From the NCBI RefSeq assembly GCF_032118995.1, contig NC_092648.1:15218450-15282449 (forward strand): a stretch of 64,000 nucleotides of DNA. The letters run 5' to 3'. Shown here piece after piece: positions 35,255 through 46,670 of this stretch (the first letter of the stretch is position 1; every line of letters starts with the position of its first letter). The translations under genes and the position numbers were made by a program. Below the pieces are notes generated by a model, which did not search any database, was not told where the DNA came from, and saw only the letters and a list, made by a program, of their open reading frames with translations. Source of the stretch: Asterias amurensis (lineage: Eukaryota > Echinodermata > Asteroidea > Forcipulatida > Asteriidae).

Positions 35255-36253
35255 TCAGCTTCGTAAAGATGAGGTCCTCCGCAGGATCCCAGCGGTGCAC
35301 TCAGGGTGGGGTGGGCCGCTCAAATCGGCGTATTTACGGTAGCGAGCGATGCTCTGAAGCCAGCAGTGGAAGTTAATTCTCTGATTCTCGGTGAACCAGT
35401 TGCTTGCGTACGCCGTGGCTACCAGCATGTGGACATCCTGCTCGAAGTGGGACCCGCATCTCGCGTAACTATCGTAGCACCTCTTGACGCAGTTGAAGAT
35501 ACGATTCCGATCCATGTAGTCCGGTTTACGGAGCAGGTGACAGGCGATCAGGAGCGAGAGTTTGGCAATACTCTCTGGGGAGAATCCGTATGGGTACTGG
35601 GGGTCGAAATCCACGAAGTTGGAGTGGAGTAGAGTACATTCACCGCGTTTGCGCTGAAGCTGTAGCCGTGCATCGGAGAGGTCTCTCTCGAGCTTACGGC
35701 TGCTGGTCTCAGAAGTCTCCAGCTTCTTCTTGGTCTGTTTGAGCTGTTGCTCCGTCTGGGTGAGTTTCTTCTCGAGGTCCTTGACGAGCTGGTTCGTCCA
35801 GTCACTTCTCTTTGGATCGTCGAAATCGGGCTCGTTGGCCGTGGCTGCTATCTTAGCACACTGCGCCTGATGATGGGGAAGCTCGTAGCGGCTGACGACC
35901 GTCTCGCAACCGGCACATTCGACTGGGGCATAGGCGCAGCTTTCCCGGTGCCTCTCCAACGATTCGACTCGCATCACCAGACGGCAACCACGGTCGCCAT
36001 AATCACATTCCACCGTCAAGTTATTGACGATTTCTCTAATAGCCCAGACGGGGCTCACCTGGAACTTGCTGACGGAGGCCCGACACTGGGGGCACGACCC
36101 GCTCAGGGGTCGGGCGAGCCAGGTATCGAGACATACCTCACAGAAGGCGTGACCGCACCGAGTGAGTACTGCGTCTTTCAACACCGTCTTACATATACCG
36201 CAGATCAGATTCTGGTCGGGTTTTATGAGGAAACGTTCGGAGGAGAAGCCCAT
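35255..36253 (-). CDS. RING / TRAF-type zinc-finger protein, probable E3 ubiquitin ligase
   Basis: A single-exon frame of 341 codons begins at 36280. I prefer the inner ATG at 36251-36253 (332 residues), because NRDP1/PDZRN3-type proteins begin MG(F/Y) a few residues before the RING and here the protein reads MGFSSERF. In the 341-residue numbering, Cys27, Cys30, Cys42, His44, Cys47, Cys50, Cys63 and Cys66 form a C3HC4 RING. Cys92/Cys99/His111/Cys115 and Cys122-Cys141 look like TRAF-type zinc fingers, and 165-215 is a charged coiled coil. The last 120 residues (YPYGFSPE onward) form a helical domain I do not recognise. By family, it should transfer ubiquitin to substrates in the cytosol. Its substrate is unknown. 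Not a confident one-to-one orthologue of RNF41. Confidence 0.85.
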   Translation of the reverse strand: MGFSSERFLIKPDQNLICGICKTVLKDAVLTRCGHAFCEVCLDTWLARPLSGSCPQCRASVSKFQVSPVWAIREIVNNLTVECDYGDRGCRLVMRVESLERHRESCAYAPVECAGCETVVSRYELPHHQAQCAKIAATANEPDFDDPKRSDWTNQLVKDLEKKLTQTEQQLKQTKKKLETSETSSRKLERDLSDARLQLQRKRGECTLLHSNFVDFDPQYPYGFSPESIAKLSLLIACHLLRKPDYMDRNRIFNCVKRCYDSYARCGSHFEQDVHMLVATAYASNWFTENQRINFHCWLQSIARYRKYADLSGPPHPECTAGILRRTSSLRS

Positions 36254-37516
36254 GATGATTGCACTCTGACACAAACACAAATCTCAGCCTGTGAATTACA
36301 GCATATAAACAATGAATCCCACCTCTGCTAATGTCGTGTTATACTCAATGTCAAGTAGGCCTACTATGCATTGCTTTTGCATAGACAAGATGCCATCTTC
36401 TACACTATGCTCATCATCTTCGCATCCAATCAACGTACACGGGTGATCTGCTTATTGATAAAATATCCCTCGATATCCAAACGTGTAAATGCAGTCCACA
36501 GCACCAGCACTCAGTGCAGTTAAAGGCATAAGAAGAAAATGTCACTTGATGTTGCCACGGTGGTACATTATTCTCTGCTTGACATAGACGCAGCTCTTCG
36601 TTAAGGAATTCAATCTTGAAGCTCTTATGTCTGACTCTGCCTATATATACGGTGACCTCTTCACAGTGCCGGACACTCCCCCGTCCTTGCCTCTGGTTCG
36701 GCCCGTACTGATATGAGTAGTGAGAGCAGGGACCTTACTGTGAACTTAATAGTGAAAAATATGTACGCCGTGCGTGTGTGTATCCGAGTATGAATGTCGC
36801 ACAGGGCACCCGCTTATGTGCATGTACGCGAGCTAGTATTATTTATGATGATGCCTGCCAGATATTAAATTATGTTTGTCGTGAATGAAATGCTGCAATA
36901 GGAAATACGATATCAGCGTATAGTGTAGGCCTGTTGAAGCACGTTTCAAATTAGGTTTTCTGTACTGCCGAAAAGGGACTATATAGGTGGAAACAATATA
37001 AAGACAAAAAAAATACAATTAAACGACGTATCTCATTGATTAACGATAGTTATTTTTAAAGCAAAGCACGTCAGGTGTAGACTAAAAGTACACAATTGAA
37101 TCGAGGCTAAGAAACAAAAGATTTTTCTGCAAAACAACACAGAGATTATTTTTCAGCAATACCGATGTTTCTATAAAGATTATAAAACATCATGTTAATC
37201 TTATCTAGTTTTTTTTATTTGGTCCGTGAAACAGTTTATTAACGGCGAATGACTAGCAAGCCGCTATAATATCATGCAAATTGACGTATCATCATATCAG
37301 AGATACTACGCCATATGTTCCCGCGTGTATTTGCGAATTGTATTTGCATATAGCTACAGTTGTATTTGCCCGACAAAGCTTTCTCTTTTAGGAACTTGTT
37401 TACTCCGGTGCCGCAATCCGGATGATGAGCTCATTATGTGGAAACTGGTCATTAGGAGACTAATTTGAGGAGTCTTATTCTCTGAGAACAGAAGTCTGTT
37501 GTGTCCGAATGTATTG
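36254..37516. other. Upstream region of the RING gene
   Basis: It contains the 5' UTR and probable promoter of the RING gene. TATATATA at 36642-36649 reads as a TATA box on either strand, about 390 bp upstream of the start codon. No other gene recognised. Confidence 0.35.
36641..36650 (-). promoter_or_regulatory. TATA-like element upstream of the RING gene
   Basis: GTATATATAG on the minus strand, flanked by GC-richer sequence (GGTCACC upstream). The distance to the ORF would mean a long 5' UTR or an upstream non-coding exon. Confidence 0.25.
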
Positions 37517-37852
37517 CACACTGGACACGTTTGGTAATTGTCTATGACCAGTATTATATCTTGGTGTATCCACAAATATTAATAAAATAAAAAACCTTTG
37601 AAAATTTGGTCTTAAATGGTCATTGCATGAAAATATAGAAAGACACAACGCCCTTGTTGCATTTTTTGTCTGCTTTCAGATGCATAATAAAAGGCTTCAG
37701 CCGAAGTCTTTTATTATTTGAGTGAGAAATTACCTCTTTCTCAAAACAAAATTGAGACACGAGTTTTTACACTATAAACAGCTCTCCATTGCTCATTACC
37801 AATTAGTTTTTATGGCAACAATTATTTTACCAATAGTGTCGGGTGCCTATAA
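37517..37852. mobile_element. MITE family 1 copy
   Basis: CACTGGACACGTTTGGTAATT left end and CAATAGTGTCGGGTGCC right end; interior AGAAATTACCTCTTTCTCAA is shared with the copies at 17987 and 43979. Confidence 0.8.
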
Positions 37853-38447
37853 ACACTGGAAAAACTATACTAACAGTTCAAAAAGAACCTTTCTGCTAAT
37901 AATATAAGGGGACATTCAACATATTTAATGTTAACACATTCCCCCCCCCCTCGAAATACTGTTTTGCTTAGCACTAATAAGCAGGATACCAGCCACAGTT
38001 GGCACACGCAAAAGGATAGTTTGGCTGGTAACCTTATTCTGGTAAGCAAGCATAATTATATTATAACTCTGTTGAATTTAGCTCTTTTTTTAAAATTGGG
38101 TCCATGTCCGGGTGTAGCCAATCATATAAAACACCGGATTCTGATATCGCACTGAATCAAAGTCAAACTGCGAAATAATTAATAATTCAAACCACACTCT
38201 TCTGAGATGCTTAACCCGGCACCTGCTGTGGTTCGATGAAACAATTAACACATTCTTTGTTCCAGTCTCATCTCAGTTAATGAACAGTTGTACATTAGAT
38301 TGGAGTTGAAGTAGGTACATGCCACATAATATCCGCTCGTTAATTATTATTGGCATAGCATAAAAAATATCACGAGTACATTAGCCTTCTCTCTTCACCA
38401 CGGGCGCCGCACTGTACTACAGCGTCCAGTGGGCTTGATGTGTGCTA
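37853..38447. other. Unassigned stretch
   Basis: 37960-38110 holds an eroded family-4 MITE (TTGCTTAGCACTAATAAGC, GGCTGGTAACCTTATT). Nothing else seen. Confidence 0.35.
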
Positions 38448-38616
38448 GACTTGACTCAAGTCCCAATCCCGTGTCATCGCCAGAAAACTATATTAAATTC
38501 TGTGAAAACAATGGTGACGGCGAGCGCACATTGCTCAAACTTGTTTGCTATACTAGTAAATGGCGCGATATGCTTAGGGACCTCTTATACACGAGAACGG
38601 GACTCGAATCAAGTCT
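38448..38616. repeat. Short inverted-repeat element (CTAGACTTGACTCAAGTCCC ends)
   Basis: CTAGACTTGACTCAAGTCCC at the left faces GGGACTCGAATCAAGTCTAG at the right, enclosing about 130 bp. Probably a small MITE; single copy here. Confidence 0.55.
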
Positions 38617-39614
38617 AGATGTCTGCTGGCGACTGGGACAGCGAGCTTTTTCCGTCTCTAATAAAAAATAACAATATTGATGGAAAAATTATAATAATAA
38701 TATAATAAAAACACTGACCACTTTTGTTATAATTAATCAAGCTTGTGGTTTGTATTGATAATTATTAAAGCTATGAGATAGCATTGGGTTCGCAGTAATT
38801 TAGAGCTTATTATAATAATGGCAAGTGGCCGTTAATGTTGATCTACCGTGCGGCCCTAAATGTGTTGTGTGTAAATTTATCTCCAAGGATCTCGTCTAAA
38901 AACGAATCAGCACACATAGTATTATCGAAATGTTTCATTTAAGTTTTTTTTTAATCATAACATTCTAGTTACAATACAAGATGTAACTCTCGCAGTTTCT
39001 GTAAATCACATCTCGATGTTGTTCAGAAACAGCTGTGCATTATCTTGATTCAGAGATTTAACATGGCAGCAAACTGTTGCCATCGTTACTGTAATAATCC
39101 GTCATTTTGATCCGGGGAGAGATAACAATTTATTGTAAAGCCTTTTGCCAATCAAAAGGCTTGTCTTGATCTATAGATAATTCTCCACCTTTTTCAACGG
39201 AGATTATTGCAATTCAATACTGCCCACACTCATATAGCAACGGTCTTTGCTAGCATTTATTAATGGCGAATTGGTTTTTGAAACCGTGCGGTTGTTTATC
39301 TTTTATAACTAACACATGTCAAAAATATTGCGCTTTTTAGATATCCTGAAAATCCGGGTGATAGAAGGTCCACGCAGGAAGAACTAATAGGTATACACAA
39401 GTAGTCACAACCTGAGAAACGTCCCTGGCAGTAACGCTTTTCAGATTCAATTTTGGGGCAGAAAACAATTTATATCATTTTTAACATAACCACATAACTT
39501 CAAAGTGAAATGTTTCTCAAAAAAGTTTAAACACATAGAAAGCTGTTGTAGGCCTCTAACCAAATGTTTGTTGGCATTAATTGCAAGAGTGACTACCAAA
39601 CGTATACTCTCCCT
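38617..39614. other. Unassigned A/T-rich stretch
   Basis: No gene or repeat recognised. Confidence 0.4.
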
Positions 39615-39618
39615 TTAA

Positions 39619-39966
39619 AGGATTTGGGTACTTTTCCAAAATGTCCACAGATTTATATTTAACTTATAGGGTTTGAAGATAATGATAGTGGAAAGCTTCC
39701 CTTCAAATATTACTTACTGAGGTGCTGTAGTTTTTGAGAAATGAGTAAACAAATGTCATGAAAATACGTTTGTAAATGATTAAAATAAATTCGTCTCATG
39801 AGACGAAAATTATTTTCATGACATTGTTTTATCCAATTCCCCCAAAACTACAGCACCCCAGCCTGTAATATTTTCAGGGAAGCTCTCTACTATCATTATC
39901 TTCAAACTGTTTAGTGTAAATCTGTGGACATCGTGTTTGTTGTCATACAAAAGTTACATGGACCCT
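39619..39966. mobile_element. MITE family 3 (AGGATTTGGGTACTTTT ends), TTAA-flanked
   Basis: AGGATTTGGGTAC at the left, TTAA at 39615-39618 and 39967-39970. Inner arms GGTGCTGTAGTTTTTGAGAA and its complement near 39725 and 39845 make it a hairpin. A second copy is at 59268-59605. Confidence 0.8.
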
Positions 39967-39970
39967 TTAA

Positions 39971-42290
39971 TGCCCTCTAAATGATTCACAGACAACAGAG
40001 ATAGGTCGTTCATCGCAGTTTTTTATATTTGTTTTAATAAACAATGCATCATTAGGCTTTTGTTGCCATACTCATGTTTCAGTGTGCCAACGATACCTTA
40101 CAGTGACTTAAAGGCCGCCTTCTTCATGTAATTATAATGATATGGGAACAGTACGTGTAATTTATAGGCTAATTGATAGTCCTTGAGTTTAATTTACTGC
40201 TAACAAGGAAGAGTTGGAACTCATTATGTAAAAAACGTGTTTGCAAAAACATACCACATCTTAAACGCATGGTAGATTTTTGTCTTATTTAGAAAACTAG
40301 AAAATTATATTGAATGATATTTATTTAATAAGAAAGCCCTATTTTAATTTGGAGAGCAGTTACAAATATATTTCGTTTGGAGGGCAGTTATTTATATATT
40401 ATTTTTGTTGATGAGCAGATAATTTATAATTTTCAAGAGTAGATGTGTTCATTTGTAAGAGCGGTCATTTTCTTTTTTCAAGAGAAATTATTTACAATTT
40501 CAAGAGGCCCTCAGGTGGTCAATTACTAGTGAGCCCCAATTCAACCTTTGGCTTATGGTGGTCGGGGTGAGTGCTTGATGACACGGCCTTGTTTTCTATA
40601 AAGCTCGACATAGGATGCGCAGTAAGTATTTATTTTCGAAAGGAGTTATTTTTATTAAAAAAGCAGCTATTTAGGGTTTTCAGCTGCTTGAAATTAAAAA
40701 TATCCTGCTCTCCAGAATGAAAACTGCATTTAAAAAAGGAACTGTTCTCCAAAGTAAAATAGTGATTGCACTCACGGGCCTTGAAATTTGGCAATATAAA
40801 AACATGTACACAATACATCTTCAACACAAAGAGGAAATTTACGATTTTATCCCTTATTGTCCGTCGATTTTTTCCCTGGAATCTCCGGTTCAAACAAAAA
40901 CATCACATGAAGCACGAACTCCTATTTTCAAATGGCAAAACAAAATATGCTTTTTGTCTCTAATCACCTTCAGAATAAATAACAGACATTTGCACCACTG
41001 TTATTCTATGAATATTGATACTGTTCTGAACAGGTGAAGAGACACTAAATCACTTATCTTGCCGGACACCTCTTTAGAGATTCCACCTGCCTGGCACGTC
41101 CTCTCAAAGGGTAACGCTTCCGCGTCCAAGGAAGTAGGGTCAGGTGGTTCAGTGAAGACAACAAAAGAACAGAGGGATGATTCACTTCTCCATTGTTTGT
41201 TAGTGTTTTTTGTTTTCTTTTTTTTTTAAGGGAAGGTATACTTATGGTAATCACTCTTAAAAGTAATGGCAATAAGGAATATTGATCAGAAGTACAGCAG
41301 CTTTCGATATGGAAGCATTCAGATTTTCCAGAAGTTTTTTACCCATTTTTGAGTGGACTCAGAAAAATAAATTTCCCCATCTTAAAGGCACTACGACATT
41401 GGCAGTTTTGATGTACAGAAAAAAATTGATGTCGGTTCGTAAATTGACCGTTGCAATGAGTTTGATCAAATCGGGTAATCAACCGTACAGTGTTGAGGTC
41501 ACACATTATTAGTGCAAAACGCGCACACGTAAAATTTTCTCTATGATTTTAAACAGTTGTTGTGATGGTCTATTAATATTATATACAAGTAAGACCCATT
41601 GCCAACGGGTCCACTCCGTAACAAATTGCAACATGTTAAGTTAATAAAAAAAATAATTACCTTTGAATTATAACGTCTTACGACGAGAGACAACAAATAA
41701 AACGTGTTTCGTTTCTCAGTACGAAGTCGTCACCTCTCCAAATTGATTTATAAAATTGTGTAACTCAATTTGAGTTCACTTTTCCATGGCAACGATTCAA
41801 AACCTGGTAATTATTGGAATAATATTGTGTACAGCTTACACTTTACCTGGAGAAGGACCTGAAAAGAGGCCAATCGTTTTACCATTCTGATGCAGGGTTA
41901 TACCACGCATGCTCAAAATTATCTTTTGTGATCATCAATCATTTCCTGGTGCACAACCATGCGCGGTAGTTTCATCATGGGTGTGTACCGATAAAATTAT
42001 TAACTTTAATCCATGAAACTACGACAAATTTAAATATTGATTCGAAGTACTATGAAACCGTGTTGTGATTCTCAGTACAAAGTTCGCACCAGATCTCTAA
42101 CGTGAAATGAGCGGCGTCCTTTGCTGTTATACATGTACACTGGTAGGCGTGTTTTTTACTGTCTGCCACAACAATCTATTTTCCATGGTAACGGTGGTAC
42201 ACCGTGCTTATTATTTACTGCAGCCTCTTCACCTGGTGGAGTGGGTCATACTTCGATACGGGAACGTTCTTCTCATAAAGGTTTTAAGAA
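39971..42290. other. Upstream region of PAN-discoidin gene 1
   Basis: 40370-40760 has loosely repeated GGAGGGCAGTTATTTATAT-like words. Near the gene, 42178-42250 (CCATGGTAACGG, TACTGCAGCCTCTTCACCTGG) matches the sequence upstream of the paralogous gene at 62080-62150. 41783-41870 is another diverged copy of the same block (CCATGGCAACG, CTTTACCTGGAGAAGGACC). These shared blocks probably contain the promoter. CCATGG(T/C)AAC resembles an RFX X-box half-site. Confidence 0.45.
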
Positions 42291-44515
42291 ATGGATCTCC
42301 TGGGCAGTTTGATTTTCTTCTGTCTTGAGATGCTTCTTGTGGTTTCAGCATCTTATAGTGTGAGCCGAGGAGTGTCGTACCAGCCGGTAGAGCACCACGC
42401 CCTACGCGGCCAGTCCTTCATGAATATATCGGGCATCTCTGCTATAAGGTGTTCGGCTCGATGTCTCAGCCATCATGGATGTTTCTCGTTCAACTACGAT
42501 CACATCAATCGAGTCTGTCAGATGAACAACGCCACAAGACAGCAAAAGTATGATTATTTTCAAGAAATGCAATCGTTCAGTTATTACGACGCAACTGCAA
42601 AGCCAATGAGTTACCAGGTAATTAATGTTCTACATTTAATAAGCAAATTGTACAATATCATACAAAATATCTTGTTTTAGATAATTTCAAAGCAACACAA
42701 TAATATTTATAAGTTTCCAGATACCGAAGAGTCTTGTGGGTTTGTTTGCCATTTGGATTTTTCAAATGAAAATGTTACTCTTTTTATTTGGTCGGTATAA
42801 ATAACTTATTGGCACCGATTTCATTTGCACCACAACATAATATAGTGCTAAAATGATATATATATATGGCGTGTAAGGCTATTATGCCTTGTTACATTCG
42901 GCGGCTGACCGACTGCGTGTTCTTTGCCTTGTCTAAAAGTAAACGTCTTCAACATTTCCTTTTGTTACATCAATATTTTGAAGGCATGTCTCTTTAAGAT
43001 TGTGTTTTTTATTTTGCTCTTCAGAACCAAACACTTTCCAGCGATGGGGTGAATGTCTGCAGCAACTTCGGTAAGTCCAGCAATACTTACTCTTTGGAAC
43101 ATTGAGTTAAATACAAATCACTTGTGTTGCATTGGGGATTTAAGGCACTGGACACGTTTTCTGAGTGTCAAATACCAATTCTCTCACTTAGTGAATCTCA
43201 ACATATGCATAGGATACGAACCTGTGAAAATTTGGGCTCAATATTGGCCATCGAAGTTGCAAGAAAATAATGAAAGAAAAACGCCCTTGTTGTACAACTT
43301 TGTGTGCTTTCAGAAGCATATTATTATTATTTTGACTGATAAATTACCTCTACGTTATCTTCAGAGTGAGCCGTTTCTCGCAATGTTTTTTTAAATTACT
43401 TTCAACAGCTCTTCATTGCGCGTTACCAAATCGGTTTGTATGCTAACAATTATTTTGAGTAATTTAGGCTACCAATAATGTCCAGTGCCTTCAAAGATTA
43501 TCTGTGAGTTTTATATGCTAACGTTTCGGCACTGATCTGTGGTAATATTTTGTCAATTGTGTGTTTTTTTTTCAAATAAAGACCGTCTCGGTCTTGAAGA
43601 TGGTTCAATCCCCGATGGGAGCCTCTCTGCATCAAGTAGCTGGGCACCACAAGGAGTCTATACAGATATTAGCACACCGGTTGATGGCCGTCTCAACAAG
43701 ATACCACCACATGCTGATATCATTGGGGCATGGTGTCCCTATGTGTCAGACTACAACCAGTGGATACAGGTGGATTTGGACAGCTCGACCTACGTCACTG
43801 GGGTACTCACACAGGGGCGTTGGCAACATGTGCAGTGGGTGACCAAGTTCAAAGTGCAGTACGAATCGCCCTCACCGGCAAATCTTGTTGACGTGAAAGA
43901 CCGACTTGGTCAAACCGAGGTATTTATGGATCATTCTCTCAATCAAATAAACTAAAAGGGATAAATAATATAATGTTCTTAAAGGCGTGGACACCTTTGA
44001 TAATTGTCGAAGACCAATATTTTCACTTGGTGTATCCCAACATATGCATAAAATAGCAAATCTGTGAAGATTTGGGCTCAACTGGTTATAAAAGTTGCAA
44101 GAGAATAATGAAAGAAAAAACACCCTTGTTGCACAACTTTGTGTGCTTTCAGATGCATAATGTTTTATTACTTGAGTGAGAAATTACCTCTTTATCAAGA
44201 ACTATCGTTTTCAGAGGGAGCCGTTTCTCACAATGTATTATACTTAATGTGCTCTTCACTGCTTTTTAACAAGTATTTTGTTATGCAACAACATTGTTTT
44301 TGAGTAATTACCAATAGTGCTATGTGCTTTTAATTTAAAAAGATAATTCTATCTTCTCCCTATTGCAGATATTTGATGGCAACACCGATTCTAACGGCAT
44401 CGTGGAGAGGCGCTTCTTCGAGCCCGTCTTTGCGGTCAAAGTTCGCATCGTGCCCATCGAATGGAATGATTTCATTGCCTTGCGTTTTGAGCTGCTCGGC
44501 TGTAAACATGAATGA
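42291..44515 (+). CDS. Secreted PAN/apple plus F5/8C (discoidin) protein, gene 1
   Basis: Four exons: 42291-42617, 43025-43070, 43582-43919, 44369-44515, all with GT-AG introns of phases 0, 1 and 0, giving 285 residues. Exon 1 encodes a signal peptide (about 1-22, FFCLEMLLVVSASYS) and a PAN/apple-like domain (about 30-100) with RCSARCLSHHGCFSFNYD and CQMNN. Exon 2 adds NQTLSSDG, with an N-glycosylation site. Exons 3-4 encode a complete discoidin domain from Cys121 to Cys282, with LGLEDGSIPD, NQWIQVDL, TGVLTQGR and the closing FELLGC. Such domains bind glycans or phospholipids. The protein is probably secreted, as a lectin or adhesion factor; an immune role is plausible but inferred. MITE family 1 copies sit in introns 2 and 3. 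The exon boundaries are supported by the inverted paralogue at 48383-62029. Confidence 0.88.
43138..43495. mobile_element. MITE family 1 copy in intron 2 of gene 1
   Basis: TTAAGGCACTGGACACG left end and AATGTCCAGTGCCTTC right end. Confidence 0.85.
43979..44334. mobile_element. MITE family 1 copy in intron 3 of gene 1
   Basis: TTAAAGGCGTGGACACC left end and ATAGTGCTATGTGCTTTTAA right end. It makes up most of the 449-bp intron. Confidence 0.8.
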
Positions 44516-44518
44516 AGG

Positions 44519-44633
44519 CATCGGGGAGAGGCGCTTTTTCGAGCCCATCTTGGCGGTAAAGAGTCCGCATTGTGCCCTCTATTAAAATGGAGTGATTTCA
44601 TTGCATTGCTTTTTGAGCTGCTCAGTTGTAAAT
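44519..44633 (+). pseudogene. Broken tandem copy of gene 1 exon 4
   Basis: Directly after the stop codon the sequence repeats exon 4 from GAGAGGCGCTTTTTCGAGCCC to TTTTGAGCTGCTCAGTTGTAA. Small indels shift the frame after ERRFFEPILAVK. It is now 3' UTR and is not expected to be translated. Confidence 0.85.
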
Positions 44634-45574
44634 AAGGATGAAGAAAACTAACATACTCCAGGATCTGGAAATAGAATGATTGTCACCTTGTGAGGGATAA
44701 ACACATAATTCTTTATGTACACAATTTGATTGGATCGCTGTTGATTCGTTAATATTATTGCAGATAGTCGATACATAAATCGTGACTTTGTTTGTGACCC
44801 ATTTTGTTTGCTTGATTTTGTTAGTTGTTTAAGGTTGCTGTCTCTGCTTAATATAAGTAGATTTCTATGCTGCAGTTGTAACAAGTGAACATTAATGTTA
44901 ATCTTGTAACTACGCCTATTTAAGTAACTATTTTGTGTGTGGGCCTACATATTTGGATTATTCTGGTCAAAAATGTGTGTTTACCGCGTTGTTTAGAGCA
45001 ACAAGCCTTAGGTAGTCCACAAGGCAAATTCTTACGGGCGTCTCTCTCCTCTACAAAAAAGCTTTTATTTTATTTTATAAAAAGCAAGGGAACAGAGATA
45101 GACAGAAGAGATATTTCGTATAGTATGAGTTTGAACAGCATGCAAGGAAACAATAACTGACCGGATGAAAATAAAAACCGCGTAAAAAATTGGTCGAAAG
45201 AGGGCGCCGCAGTGGTTGTCCGTCATTGGAAAATGCAATACGAAAACTGAAGAGAGAGAGAGAGAGAAAGCCGAGTTTTTGTGGGGAGGATCGTTCACTG
45301 CATCCCGTAAAGGAACAGTAGTTGTTTGGAAGCACGAGGAGGGAAATTAAGACGCCCGTGTGAAAGGTAGCAAACAAAAGTGTGACAATAAAGCAAAACT
45401 AAGGACTGTTTCAGATAAAAGCATCGTTCTGAGAACTGATCGAGGTTTAAAGTTTTAAAATAATATTAAAGAGCTGTATTTAGTTTAAACAAAACACAAT
45501 TAATATTGTTCATCAATAATCATGTACTATCATACCTAATAAATTTAAATGAACGTCAATCTAGTATTTTTTTT
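44634..45574. other. Region 3' of gene 1
   Basis: It should contain the polyadenylation site of gene 1; GATAAA near 44695 is the only weak candidate. A (GA)n run lies near 45253. No other gene recognised. Confidence 0.35.
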
Positions 45575-46670
45575 TTTTTAACTACTCTGTGCCACAGGGG
45601 TCGGTACTCGGCCCGCAGTGGTTTACGCTGTACACTTTACCGATTCGTGACATCATCCTCAAATTTAATCTGAATTACCATGTGTACGCAGACGACACTT
45701 AACTATACATCACGTTTAAATATTCTCAAGAAAAAAACGCCAATGCATCTATTGCAAGACTTGAGAAATGCATCCAAGAGATTCGACGTTGGACACAACA
45801 AAACTTCCTGAAGTTAAATGATGATAAGACAGAGTTCCTTTTATTTGGGTCACGTCAACAGTTAACTAAGGTTTCAGTGCCATACATCTCCATCGGTGAT
45901 GCTCGGATAGCTCCCTCGCTGAAAGCTCGGAACTTGGGGGTTATTTTTGATTCATCGATGACACTTCAGCCACACATCAACAATATTGTTCGTTTATCAT
46001 CATATCACATCAGGAATATAGGTAAGATTCGCAAGTACTTGGACAAAAGTGCCACTGAAAAGGTCATTCACGCATTTGTTACTTCTCGTCTTGACAACGG
46101 CAATGCTCTTCTCTACAGTCTTCCTAACAACCAGATTTCCCGACTTCAACGGCTCCAAAATACTGCTGCCCGCATTGTGACACTGTCTAGAAAATCCTGT
46201 TCTATCACCCCCATTCTGAAACAACTACACTGGCTCCCTATCTCTCAACGAATCATCTTCAAGCTGATGCTCATTGTCCACAAAGCTCTAAATGGCAAGG
46301 CTCCCCACTATATTTCTGAACTGCTTCAAGTTTACACTCCATCAAGGAATCTTCGATCAAGTTCCATGCTTCTCCTCATTGAACCCAAGTCTCGACACTC
46401 ACGGGGTGACAGGTCGTTTTCTTCAGCCGCGCCACGCATCTGGAACTCTCTACCACTTAATCTTCGATCTTGTGTTTGTACCGCAAAATTCGATTCTCTT
46501 CTCAAAACTTATCTTATGTCACAGGTTTTCAATGACTAATTTTGTTGTGTCTGTTTTTCTTTGTGTTGTGTTTTGTTTTTGTTTTGTTTTTGGTTTTACT
46601 GCGCCTTGAACACCCAGCAGGGTGGATATGTGCGCATTACAAGTCTTATTATTATTATTATTATTAATGT
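45575..46670 (+). mobile_element. 5'-truncated CR1/L2-like LINE
   Basis: From 45589 the frame encodes the C-terminal half of a non-LTR reverse transcriptase: VPQGSVLGP, then the catalytic YADD (45685-45696). An in-frame TAA follows at 45700-45702, then the thumb region and a C-terminal tail with APRIWNSLP and SLLKTYL, ending at 46539. The 3' UTR has CGCCTTGAACACCCAGC and ends in a TTATTA microsatellite (46648-46667), typical of CR1/L2-type tails. Endonuclease and the first half of the RT are missing. The stop right after YADD shows it is dead, although about 275 codons remain nearly intact, so the copy is fairly young. Confidence 0.9.

Noticed and set aside
35747..36331. 194-codon plus-strand frame
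   Set aside because: It is the antisense shadow of the RING coding region, whose Cys/His pattern is clear on the minus strand.
44335..44601. Minus-strand 88- and 62-codon frames
   Set aside because: Antisense shadows of exon 4 of gene 1 and its broken tandem copy.
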